A stretch of DNA of 64,000 nt from Croceibacter atlanticus HTCC2559 (GTDB lineage: Bacteria; Bacteroidota; Bacteroidia; Flavobacteriales; Flavobacteriaceae). The notes below the pieces were generated by a model. It had not been told where the DNA came from and searched no databases. It was given only the letters and a program-made list of their open reading frames with translations. The stretch is taken from NCBI RefSeq assembly GCF_000196315.1, contig NC_014230.1:1260001-1324000 (forward strand). Reading direction: 5' to 3'. The position numbers and the translations under genes were made by a program. Shown here one piece after another: positions 10,201 through 17,668 of this stretch; position 1 is the stretch's first letter, and the number at the start of each line of letters is the position of its first letter.

Positions 10201-10622
10201 TTCTTCCTGCAGAACAAGATGACTCAGAAGGTAGTAACGGGTATGTTGCATTTAGAATAAAGCCAGTAGCAAGCCTTACAATTGGAGAGTCTGTAGAAAA
10301 TACTGCAAATATCTTTTTCGATTTTAATGAGCCAATCATCACCAACACTGTAACTACAGAGGTAGTGGCGCCACTTAGTGTCCCAGAAACTAGTATGCCC
10401 GAAAATATATTGATTTATCCTAATCCAGTAAATTCGTATTTAAATGTAGAAACTGTTTCAGGTAATACAGTCACATCAATAGTAGTAACAACGTTAACGG
10501 GGCAACGTTTATTAACATCAAAGAACACCTCTATTAATTTAACTTCTCTAACTAAAGGTATTTACTTTGTGACAGTTACAACCCAGCAAGAAAAATTTAT
10601 AAAACGAATAATAAAAGATTAA
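7266..10622 (+). CDS. Secreted leucine-rich-repeat protein with T9SS sorting domain
   Basis: This 1118-residue protein begins with a signal peptide (about 1-19, ending FYAQ). A leucine-rich solenoid follows, built on 'L-x-I-x-x-N-x-x-L-x-x-L-x-G-L' turns. At a larger scale it is four tandem modules of exactly 114 residues: 141-254, 255-368, 369-482 and 483-596, each starting near LxxLxISNN and ending near NLxGLETTT. Partial copies lie on both sides. After it come a carboxypeptidase-regulatory/SdrD-B-like domain (about 680-745), a DUF11-like/DUF7619-like segment with FDPNDKQV near 900, and a C-terminal type A sorting domain starting around IYPNPVNSYLNV and ending in KFIKRIIKD. It should be exported by T9SS and held at the surface or released. 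Its ligand is unknown; adhesion is only a guess from the fold. Confidence 0.9.
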   Translation: MKQILLLISLLFTSIFYAQCPTGNFADLRTQADVDDFGANFPNCTTLIDLRIGTTAVSTDQITDLSPLSSLTTVQDLLVIENDDLLNLNGLGNITVENLTITQNESLQSISTSQIEVTSQLRILDNPSLVSLEGFEGTTMLQVLEISNNPITSLSGLDNLTTVTFSAAINDNDALLNLSGLGGLTLARGLSVNQNNNLQNLNGVGMLTVDNLGISSNVAMSEISTTTSINVTVNLEVNNNTSLDNFTGLEETTHLQDLRLSNNAITSFTGLNNLVEISDFFRIIQSPNITNFTGLDNLGIIESLEVNNNSSLTNLNGLPDATLSFVLISNNPVLQQIATTNTLQVTESLQVLLNDDLNNLQGLETTTSLSNVSISSNTISSLVGLENLTEVTGFLTIASNIILPNLTGLTNLQSVMTLVVEFNEDLINLDGLGSTTIQELAVTDNPSMSSIALTSELEGMQEIEIVDNALLTDLTGLENIVSTSFIGLSGNGITSLNGLQNLESVQNSFIINTNDMLPNLNGLTSLQYVESLTVGLNETMVNLNGVGDIQVAALRLTLSPNVQQPLTQGSIAVTSSIAIEDNPNITNLNGLETTTQVSSISIERNPLLFNINSLENATVVGNVQIIDNAALSNCSIESFCLAIAAGNTNFNIANNATGCNSLQEIEQGCIGVVNSLTGTISFDIDNNGCSTGNTPSEGILVSVENSNGILSTLTDSNGNYVLLLSDNEYTVYINEQSLPSDVSFSPASQTVLFTESETEVTADFCLTSSSSYDDLAVSIFPLEEARPGFETDYLINFENNGTTVLNPTITLMFEDTKMNYLSSTPQETSVTSNMVTWSFSNLQPFQSGSIVFTTDIFQPPTVNGDDILSYTVTISPNSNDAIPEDNSQVFEQIVVNSFDPNDKQVTQGESILEAEVPNYLDYLVRFQNTGTASAVNITVTDTLSNNLQWGTLKAVASSHEYRLEVEDGNIVKFIFEDIFLPAEQDDSEGSNGYVAFRIKPVASLTIGESVENTANIFFDFNEPIITNTVTTEVVAPLSVPETSMPENILIYPNPVNSYLNVETVSGNTVTSIVVTTLTGQRLLTSKNTSINLTSLTKGIYFVTVTTQQEKFIKRIIKD

Positions 10623-10669
10623 ACAATCTTGGTTTAATTTTTGAATACATTTACTAAAAATTAAAAACT

Positions 10670-11191
10670 ATGAGAGGTTTAAGTTTACTTTTTGTTGCAC
10701 TATTAGTAATGTCTTGCGGTGGTCCTAAGCCGATTGTAGATTATGATAGTGAAGCAAATTTTTCAACCTTTACGACGTATAATATTTTTCCAGACATACA
10801 AACAAACTTGAGCCAGTTAGATGAAAAGCGATTATATAGTGCTTTAGATGATGCTTTAAAGGAAAAAGGAATTACTAAATCAAGATTTCCAGATCTTTAT
10901 ATAAATGTATATACTATACAGTATGAAGATGTAAACCCAAACACAATTGGTATTGGTTTTGGTGGTGGCGGTAATGTAGGCGTTGGCGTTTCTGGTGGCA
11001 TTCCGTTAGGTAAGAGTAGAGTCAACTTTCTTAAACTTACGCTGGATATAATAGATGAATCTACAGATAATCTTATTTGGCAAGCAGTTTCAGAACAAAA
11101 GTTTAATTTAAACACCTCTCCAGAATACAGGTTAAATTACTTTAAGAAATTAATTTCAAAAATGCTTAAAAGCTATCCACCTAAAGAATAA
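10670..11191 (+). CDS. DUF4136 lipoprotein
   Basis: This 173-residue protein has a lipoprotein signal peptide with lipobox LVMSC (Cys16) followed by GG. The mature part has the features of the DUF4136 family: an early 'DYDSEANFSTFTTYNI' segment, and a glycine-rich stretch FGGGGNVGVGVSGG before a conserved LTLDIID strand. The family is periplasmic or outer-membrane and its molecular function is unknown. It is read in the same direction as its neighbours, with gaps of about 50 bases on either side. Confidence 0.85.
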   Translation: MRGLSLLFVALLVMSCGGPKPIVDYDSEANFSTFTTYNIFPDIQTNLSQLDEKRLYSALDDALKEKGITKSRFPDLYINVYTIQYEDVNPNTIGIGFGGGGNVGVGVSGGIPLGKSRVNFLKLTLDIIDESTDNLIWQAVSEQKFNLNTSPEYRLNYFKKLISKMLKSYPPKE

Positions 11192-11241
11192 TCTGTATTA
11201 GTTATTTAAAATACTTATCCCCAATTTACGTTAAGAAACCT

Positions 11242-12201
11242 ATGAGATATATAATTTTAGCAATCATACTTTGCTTCTCGCTAAATGGTGTTGCGCAATC
11301 TAATTATGAAAAAGGACTGCAATCATTTAACAAAGAGAACTATAATACAGCTAAATCTTACTTTCAGGCTTATCTCAAAGAAAATCCAAATCACAAACAA
11401 ACAAAGGAATACCTTGGTGATATTGCTGGTCACTCTAAAGATTGGGACACCGCTTTAGATTATTATAAAGAGCTTTTAGACGCGTCTCCAAAAAATGCCA
11501 ATTATCACTTTAAATATGGAGGTTCACTAGGGCTTAAATGTCTTGAGATGAATAAAGTTAAAGCTGTGTTTTATATAGATGATATTAAGTACCACTTAAA
11601 TGAAGCAGCTAAACTGGACCCTAACCATATAGAAGTAAGATGGGCTTTGGTTGAGCTTTATATACAGTTGCCAGGCATATTGGGTGGAAGCGAGTCTAAA
11701 TCTCAGGAGTATGCAGAGCAGCTTTATAAAATTAGTCCTGTAGATGGGCACTTGTCTAGAGGATATATAGCAGAATACAGTAACAGACCTAAAGATGCAG
11801 AAGTACACTATAAAAAAGCTATAGAGATTGGTGGCTCACCTCACACGTACGAGAAACTAACTAAACTTTACGAGGAAAACAATGAGCCAGAAAAAGCTGT
11901 AAATACATTGGAAGACAGCTTGAAAAAATATGACAGGAATCAACTTAATTACCAAATTGCAAAAATTTGTGCCCAATATAATATTAAGCCACAAACTGGT
12001 TTGGTGTATGCAGACAGATATATACAAAATCACTCTATAAAAGATGGCGTACCATTAGACTGGGCGTATTTACGAAAAGCACAAATGTATAGGCATATGG
12101 GTAATAGGAGCAAAGCCTCATATTGGATTCAGGAAGCTTTAAAAGATCGTTCAGACTTTAAAGAAGCACTACAAGAACGCTCACTAATTCTAGATATGTA
12201 G
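11242..12201 (+). CDS. Tetratricopeptide-repeat protein, exported
   Basis: This 319-residue protein has a signal peptide ending near GVAQ (about residue 18), then helical TPR units from about 20 onwards. Examples are the segment starting NYEKGLQSFNKENYNTAKSY and a later one around GGSPHTYEKLTKLYEENNEPEKA. It probably acts as a periplasmic scaffold, but the partner is unknown. It is followed by a structured intergenic repeat rather than by another gene of the same unit. Confidence 0.85.
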   Translation: MRYIILAIILCFSLNGVAQSNYEKGLQSFNKENYNTAKSYFQAYLKENPNHKQTKEYLGDIAGHSKDWDTALDYYKELLDASPKNANYHFKYGGSLGLKCLEMNKVKAVFYIDDIKYHLNEAAKLDPNHIEVRWALVELYIQLPGILGGSESKSQEYAEQLYKISPVDGHLSRGYIAEYSNRPKDAEVHYKKAIEIGGSPHTYEKLTKLYEENNEPEKAVNTLEDSLKKYDRNQLNYQIAKICAQYNIKPQTGLVYADRYIQNHSIKDGVPLDWAYLRKAQMYRHMGNRSKASYWIQEALKDRSDFKEALQERSLILDM

Positions 12202-12300
12202 TTGGGCAAGCCGCCATTTATAAATGGCGTCGGGCTTTCGCTACTCACTTTTTTGCAAACAAATGCAAAAAGAGTTTAAACACGCGCTCAATCCCTCTTG
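12202..12300 (+). repeat. Structured intergenic repeat of flavobacterial type
   Basis: Two hairpins flank a conserved-looking core. The first is a perfect 18-base palindrome CGCCATTTA/TAAATGGCG (12212-12229). Then comes TCGGGCTTTCGCTACTC, then a second hairpin ACTC..TTTTTGCA / TGCAAAAA-GAGT (12243-12275), and the tail CACGCGCTCAATCCCTC. I recall closely similar two-hairpin elements with a CGGGCTTTCGCT core and a CAATCCCTC tail scattered between genes in Flavobacteriaceae. No second copy was noticed in this window. It may also end transcription of the TPR gene. Confidence 0.5.
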
Positions 12301-12341
12301 CATTTTTTATTTTTACATCATCATATAACAAATTGTAAATT

Positions 12342-13694
12342 ATGAATATTCACTTTATTGCAATAGGAGGAAGTGCTATGCACAATTTAGCCTTAGCATT
12401 ACACCATAAAGGATATAAGGTTACAGGAAGTGACGATACTATTTTCGAGCCTTCAAAATCTAGATTAAGTAAGCATAATTTACTGCCAGAAACATTTGGG
12501 TGGTTCCCAGAACGTATAACCAATTCTTTAGATGCTGTAATATTAGGAATGCACGCAAAAGCAGACAATCCAGAATTATTAAAAGCAAAAGAATTAGGAC
12601 TTAAAATTTACTCCTACCCAGAATTTCTTTACGAACAATCTAAACAAAAAACACGTGTAGTTATTGGTGGCTCACACGGTAAAACTACCATAACAGCTAT
12701 GATCTTGCATGTTATGAACTACCATGATAAAGAGGTAGATTATATGGTTGGTGCGCAATTAGAAGGCTTTGATACTATGGTGCACTTAACAGAAGAAAAT
12801 GATTTTATCGTGTTAGAAGGAGACGAGTATTTATCTTCACCTATAGACAGACGACCAAAATTTCACTTATACAAACCCAACATAGCATTACTTAGCGGTA
12901 TTGCTTGGGATCATATAAATGTTTTTCCAACATTTGAAAACTACGTAGAGCAATTTAAAATCTTTGCAGATTCAATGTCTCGAGGTGGTATTTTAGTATA
13001 CAACGAAGAAGATCCAACTGTAAAGCAAGTTGCAGAAGAGGCTACAGCTCCAACTCGCAAACATGCGTATACAACAGCAGCTTACTCTGTGGAGAATGGT
13101 AAAACATTATTAGAAACTCCTGAAGGCCCTATGCCAATTGAAATATTTGGGGCTCATAACCTTAATAATTTAGCAGGTGCCAAATGGATATGCCAACATA
13201 TGGGCGTAGACGAAGACGAATTCTACGAAGCAATATCAACTTTTAAAGGTGCATCTAAACGTCTTGAGAAAATTACAGAAAATAATAATGCCGTTGTATA
13301 TAAAGATTACGCCCATAGTCCTAGTAAAGTAAGTGCAACCACAAAAGCTGTAAAAAATCAATATCCAGACCGCAAATTAGTAGCTTGTTTAGAGTTGCAC
13401 ACCTACAGTAGTTTAAATGCTGAATTTTTAGACCAATATGAAGGAGCTTTAGATGCTGCAGACAAAGCTATTGTGTTTTACTCACCAGATGCTGTTCAAA
13501 TTAAGCAGCTAGATGAGGTGAAGGCAGAGCAGATTAATGAAGCTTTTAAAAGAGATGACTTGGTAATTTTTACAAATCCAGCAGATTTTAAAACGTATTT
13601 ATATGCACAAGACTTTAAGGATAGTGTACTACTATTAATGAGTAGTGGTAATTATGGTGGTTTAGATTTTAATGAGCTAAAGTCTGTAATATAG
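12342..13694 (+). CDS. mpl: UDP-N-acetylmuramate:L-alanyl-gamma-D-glutamyl-meso-diaminopimelate ligase
   Basis: This 450-residue Mur ligase belongs to the Mpl branch, which attaches recycled cell-wall tripeptide to UDP-MurNAc. It starts with MNIHFIAIGGSAMHNLA, an Mpl-type N-terminal domain that binds UDP-MurNAc. The ATP-binding P-loop GGSHGKTT is at 109-116, the central-domain segment LEGDEYLSS is near 159-167, and KDYAHSPSKV follows later. The enzyme is cytoplasmic. It stands alone, with a weak -7-like TATTTTTA upstream. A MurC assignment is less likely given the MNIHFIAIGG-type start and the DYAHSPSK segment. Confidence 0.92.
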   Translation: MNIHFIAIGGSAMHNLALALHHKGYKVTGSDDTIFEPSKSRLSKHNLLPETFGWFPERITNSLDAVILGMHAKADNPELLKAKELGLKIYSYPEFLYEQSKQKTRVVIGGSHGKTTITAMILHVMNYHDKEVDYMVGAQLEGFDTMVHLTEENDFIVLEGDEYLSSPIDRRPKFHLYKPNIALLSGIAWDHINVFPTFENYVEQFKIFADSMSRGGILVYNEEDPTVKQVAEEATAPTRKHAYTTAAYSVENGKTLLETPEGPMPIEIFGAHNLNNLAGAKWICQHMGVDEDEFYEAISTFKGASKRLEKITENNNAVVYKDYAHSPSKVSATTKAVKNQYPDRKLVACLELHTYSSLNAEFLDQYEGALDAADKAIVFYSPDAVQIKQLDEVKAEQINEAFKRDDLVIFTNPADFKTYLYAQDFKDSVLLLMSSGNYGGLDFNELKSVI

Positions 13695-13701
13695 AGTACA
13701 G

Positions 13702-14313
13702 TTAACTGTCAAAAATTGAGTTAATGTAATTTAGTTTGTGTGTTGGTTCAGAGTTTTCTAAAGCACTTTTAGCAAGCATTTGTTCAGCGTTAGGTTTGTC
13801 TTGGCTTATTTTAAATTTGCCTTCCCAAGAAGTAATGTCTACTTCAAAACCTTCAATGAAATCTATTAAACGCTCCATTCTTACATCGTTTTTGTCTAAA
13901 ACAAACTTTTGTTCCAAACCTTCTAGTTGAGCAGTCATATTTACTATTGATTCTTTTACATCATAAGCATTTTCAATTTTACTTACACTACCTTCAATAT
14001 GTATTTTAATGTAATTCCATGTAGGTAATTGTTTGCTTTCAAAAATACTTGGTGAAATATATGAATCTGGGCCATTAAAGATAATTGTACAAGGATTGCC
14101 ATTAGATAGTAATGAGGTTTGCGGATTTGCTTTGTCTATATGACCAATTAATTTGCCTGCGCCTTGTTTGGTTTCCTTGTAGGTTAGTGGTAAATGCGTC
14201 ACTAATACCTTGGCGTCTTTTACAGAAATCACAGTAGCTAAAGGATAGGCTTTAATAGTAGAAATAACGTGATTAAAATTAGTTTCCTGATAATGCTTAG
14301 GTGGATAACTCAT
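13702..14313 (-). CDS. FMN-binding split-barrel protein, PaiB family
   Basis: This 203-residue protein matches the PaiB family, which has an FMN-binding split-barrel and is named for a negative regulator in Bacillus. Visible family features are the start MSYPPKHY, the segment LATVISVKDAKVLVTHLPL, and the later 'PTWNYIKIHIEGSV' strand typical of these proteins. No separate DNA-binding domain is seen, so the regulator label is by name only and a flavin-linked role is just as possible. The gene converges with mpl; the two stop codons are 7 bases apart around a small palindrome. Confidence 0.88.
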   Translation of the reverse strand: MSYPPKHYQETNFNHVISTIKAYPLATVISVKDAKVLVTHLPLTYKETKQGAGKLIGHIDKANPQTSLLSNGNPCTIIFNGPDSYISPSIFESKQLPTWNYIKIHIEGSVSKIENAYDVKESIVNMTAQLEGLEQKFVLDKNDVRMERLIDFIEGFEVDITSWEGKFKISQDKPNAEQMLAKSALENSEPTHKLNYINSIFDS

Positions 14314-14402
14314 AATTAATTAAAACTATAACTGTTTAGGTAAAACTAGTGTAAATGTAGTCATTCATAAATTTCATATCTTTAAAACAAGCAATTTTAA
14401 TT

Positions 14403-15098
14403 ATGGAAGGAAAATCTTCATTTCCTATTACCACTTGGGCCTTAGATGATCGCCCTAGAGAAAAACTACTCCTAAAAGGAAAAACAGCATTAAGTGATGC
14501 AGAACTTATTGCAATACTTATTGGCTCAGGAAACAGACAGGAAAGTGCTGTAGAGTTAAGCAAACGTATACTTGCAGACTTTCATAATAACTTAAACGAG
14601 TTAGGTAAGCAATCTGTAGAAACCTTAACAAGTTATAAAGGCATTGGTGAAGCAAAAGCAATATCAATTGTAGCGGCTATGGAGTTAGGACGAAGAAGAC
14701 GTTTTGAAGCTGCTTTGGAGCGTAAGGTTATAACATCAAGCGCCTCTGTCTTTGAGCTTATGCAACCTATAATAGGAGATTTAGATCATGAAGAGTTTTG
14801 GGTTGTATACTTAAATAATAGCAATAAAGTAATTCAACAAACGCAATTAAGCAAAGGAGGAATTACGGGTACTTTGGTAGATGTTAGGCTGTTATTTAAA
14901 ATGGTCTTACAAGTAGGTGCAGTTGCAATAATTTTGGTTCATAACCATCCTAGTGGCACTTTAAAAGCAAGCCAAGCAGATAAGCAACTTACTGAGAAAT
15001 TGAAACTTGCAGGACAGAGTCTAGACATTAAAGTATTAGACCACGTAATTGTAACCCAAAAGGCGTATTTTAGCTTTGCCGACAATGGTATCTTATAG
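14403..15098 (+). CDS. radC: RadC family JAB-domain protein
   Basis: This 231-residue protein has an N-terminal helix-hairpin-helix part (about 30-90, with LTSYKGIGEAKAISI) and a C-terminal JAB/MPN domain. The metal-binding signature is visible: HNHPSG at 180-185 with Asp193, plus an upstream acidic residue near 130. It is full length. Despite the name, a role in DNA repair is not firmly established for the family. It is divergent from the PaiB gene and followed by a deacetylase-like gene 6 bases later, so the two probably share a transcript. Confidence 0.95.
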   Translation: MEGKSSFPITTWALDDRPREKLLLKGKTALSDAELIAILIGSGNRQESAVELSKRILADFHNNLNELGKQSVETLTSYKGIGEAKAISIVAAMELGRRRRFEAALERKVITSSASVFELMQPIIGDLDHEEFWVVYLNNSNKVIQQTQLSKGGITGTLVDVRLLFKMVLQVGAVAIILVHNHPSGTLKASQADKQLTEKLKLAGQSLDIKVLDHVIVTQKAYFSFADNGIL

Positions 15099-15104
15099 TT
15101 CGCA

Positions 15105-16391
15105 ATGTTATTAGTCTTCACCAAAAAACAAACGCCAAGAATAGTTTATACATTTAAGCATATCTGTACCCATATGCTTGGAGTAGAGGTAAAGTTTACA
15201 TCAAAAATAGAAGATTTTATTGGTCATGACGGTCCTAAAATGTCTTACGGAAGACAACCCTTAGGAAATGAATTATTTTTTCAAAACGTACCCTTATTAT
15301 TTGAACAAGGTTTTAGTGATATAGAGCCTGCAGTACAAGAATGGGGCAGTACAGTCGGGTTTTTTAAGGTAACAGACAAGAGTGCATTGCCGTATGATAT
15401 TTTTGCAGCATCATTCTATTTATTAAGCCGTTATGAAGAATACTCACCGCATGTAAAGGATAGTGAAGGCCGTTTTCCTGCTACAGAAAGTTTAGCTTAT
15501 AAATCTAATTTTATTCATCAACCTGTAGTCGATTTTTGGGTCGAACGTTTTAGGTCTGTACTAAAAGAACGCTTTAATACAATAACATTTAAAAATAAAT
15601 TATTTAAGCTTAGTACAATTGTTGCTGTAGAAGAAGCATACAAATACAAGCGAAAAGGCATAATGAGGTCTGTTGTAGGAGGTTTGAGAGATTTAGTGAC
15701 TCTTAGGCTAGGCTCAGTTTTTAATAGGTTGAGAACCCTCTTGTTTTTAAAGAAAGATGATTATGATGTGTTTGAGAAGCTAGTAGATTTTTCTAAAAAA
15801 CATAATGTCAAGTTTAAATATATGTTTCAGCTTAGTGACTTTTCTGCTAAGGATAGAAATGTAAACCACAACAGAAAAAACTTTCATTCCCTTATAAAAT
15901 CTATGGCAGATTATAATGAGGTCGGATTGTTATCTGGGCATAACTCTACTATCGAAAAATCTGTGCTTAGAAAAGAAAAGAAACGCTTGGAAAATATTAT
16001 GAATAGGCCACTTAAATCTATGCTTAATGCAAAGTATCCTATGAACTTACCGGAAACTCAAAACCATATTGCAGATTTAGAAATTCCTCATACATTTTCA
16101 ATGGGATATCCAGAGTATGTTGGTTTTAGAGCAAATACGTGTTCTCCATTCCTGTTTTATGATATAAATTTAGAGCGTGTTACACCAGTAAGGCTTCATC
16201 CTTATGTGTTTAATAGTTTATGTGTAAGTCCAGAAAATTTCAAAGAAGTTTCAGAAAAATTGCTACAAGTTAAATCTGCAATTAATAGGCTAGAAGGAGA
16301 AATGAACTTGGTGTTTAATAATATAGATTTTTCAACGCAAACGACAGCAAATGCTTATCTTGATTTAATAATTCAACTTAATGAAACTTAA
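15105..16391 (+). CDS. Polysaccharide deacetylase-like protein with altered active site
   Basis: This 428-residue protein has the length and order of a flavobacterial family annotated as polysaccharide deacetylase. It has an N-terminal domain (about 1-160, with LSRYEEYSP and the VVDFWVERF helix) and a C-terminal NodB-like part. The metal motifs look degraded. Where relatives, as I recall them, read IDIDNAYAYKHKG, this protein has VAVEEAYKYKRKG (173-185); where they have VGIHPS, it has VGLLSGHNS (273-281). The fold residues MGYPEYVGFRANTCSPFLFYD are kept. It may be a non-catalytic relative. The gene lies 6 bases after radC and overlaps the next gene by 11 bases. Confidence 0.72.
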   Translation: MLLVFTKKQTPRIVYTFKHICTHMLGVEVKFTSKIEDFIGHDGPKMSYGRQPLGNELFFQNVPLLFEQGFSDIEPAVQEWGSTVGFFKVTDKSALPYDIFAASFYLLSRYEEYSPHVKDSEGRFPATESLAYKSNFIHQPVVDFWVERFRSVLKERFNTITFKNKLFKLSTIVAVEEAYKYKRKGIMRSVVGGLRDLVTLRLGSVFNRLRTLLFLKKDDYDVFEKLVDFSKKHNVKFKYMFQLSDFSAKDRNVNHNRKNFHSLIKSMADYNEVGLLSGHNSTIEKSVLRKEKKRLENIMNRPLKSMLNAKYPMNLPETQNHIADLEIPHTFSMGYPEYVGFRANTCSPFLFYDINLERVTPVRLHPYVFNSLCVSPENFKEVSEKLLQVKSAINRLEGEMNLVFNNIDFSTQTTANAYLDLIIQLNET

Positions 16392-17070
16392 AGATAAAAA
16401 GCATATTTTTTTCGATTTAGATCATACCCTTTGGGATTTTGAAAAAAACTCTGCACTTACATTTCAGCATATTTTCAATTCAAATAAAGTAAACCTATCA
16501 TTTAATGATTTTATAAATGTTTACAGTCCAATTAATTTTGAATATTGGAGATTGTACAGAACCAACCAAGTTTCTAAAGAAGAATTAAGGTATGGTAGAT
16601 TAAAAAAAACGTTTGATAAATTAGGTTACACTATAAATGACACCCTTATTTATAAATTATCTAATGATTATATAGAGCATCTTTCATCATTTAACCATCT
16701 TTTTGAAGGCACGTTTGAACTTTTAAACTATTTAAAACCAAATTATAAATTGCATATAATCACAAATGGTTTTAATGAGGTGCAGCAAAAGAAAATGCAT
16801 AACAGTAAAATAAACGATTATTTTGATGTGATTGTCACTAGTGAAATGGTAGGTGTAAAGAAGCCAGATCCAAAGATTTTTGAATATGCACTTGAGCAGG
16901 CAAACGCTACTGTAAATAATAGTATAATGATTGGTGATAGTTATGAAGCAGATATCTTGGGCGCAAATAACCTAGGTATAACATCTATTTACTATGACGT
17001 GCATAACGATAATGTGCCTGATACTCAGATTAAAGTAGACAATCTTTTAAGTATTATAACGTTTCTTTAA
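16381..17070 (+). CDS. HAD-family noncanonical pyrimidine nucleotidase, YjjG type
   Basis: This 229-residue HAD hydrolase has motif I FFDLDHTLWDF with nucleophile Asp12 and Asp14, the motif II segment IITNGF, the motif III lysine in VGVKKPDPKIF, and motif IV MIGDSYEADILGA. The size and the LWDF variant fit the YjjG subfamily, which removes phosphate from noncanonical pyrimidine nucleotides. It is cytoplasmic. The start overlaps the previous gene by 11 bases, suggesting coupled translation. Confidence 0.9.
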   Translation: MKLKDKKHIFFDLDHTLWDFEKNSALTFQHIFNSNKVNLSFNDFINVYSPINFEYWRLYRTNQVSKEELRYGRLKKTFDKLGYTINDTLIYKLSNDYIEHLSSFNHLFEGTFELLNYLKPNYKLHIITNGFNEVQQKKMHNSKINDYFDVIVTSEMVGVKKPDPKIFEYALEQANATVNNSIMIGDSYEADILGANNLGITSIYYDVHNDNVPDTQIKVDNLLSIITFL

Positions 17071-17107
17071 TTAGGTAAGTTTTATTAAACATATATCTTG
17101 TTAAACT

Positions 17108-17668
17108 ATGCTAAGGTCCCGTTACATCATAGTTTTGGTAATGTTATGTCTTTGTTTTAACCTCTCATCTTGTGTAGATGATGTAGATTTTGAACAAGGA
17201 GAAGCATTTACATTTTACCAAAACAATACAATCTCTCTAGTCTTTTTTGAGGTAGATGATTTAGATTTTACAAACCCAGTAAACAATGGTTACGTAACAG
17301 ATGTAACTAGATTAGATTTTCTAGATGATGGCTTTATTCAAGAAAATTTAGTGGCGTTAGAGCTTTATATAGAATACAACAACACCTTTTCCCAAGACTT
17401 TAATACCACACTTACGTTTTTGTCTGAAGCAGATGAAGAAAAATATCCAATTAATTTTGTGATAAACGGAAGCCCAGACGGTACTGTAGAGCAAACTATA
17501 CATATAGAGCAAGTGCCAGTAAATATGTTAGATAGCATAAGGCAATCTATTAAATTACAGGTTGAAATTGAGTTGATAGATAATGGTATGCCAATTCAAG
17601 GTGATTTAAGCTTAAGATCTAAAGCAGATTTTACTTTAGAAGTTGGAGGAGAAAGTACTGGCGGATGA
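17108..17668 (+). CDS. Hypothetical lipoprotein
   Basis: This 186-residue protein has a lipoprotein signal with lipobox LSSC (Cys22) followed by VDD. Acidic residues directly after the cysteine are known in Bacteroidota as a surface-export signal. The mature part is mostly predicted strands with no motif I recognise. Its stop overlaps the start of the next gene by 4 bases (ATGA type), and that gene in turn overlaps a third, so the three are likely made together. Function unknown. Confidence 0.8.
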   Translation: MLRSRYIIVLVMLCLCFNLSSCVDDVDFEQGEAFTFYQNNTISLVFFEVDDLDFTNPVNNGYVTDVTRLDFLDDGFIQENLVALELYIEYNNTFSQDFNTTLTFLSEADEEKYPINFVINGSPDGTVEQTIHIEQVPVNMLDSIRQSIKLQVEIELIDNGMPIQGDLSLRSKADFTLEVGGESTGG

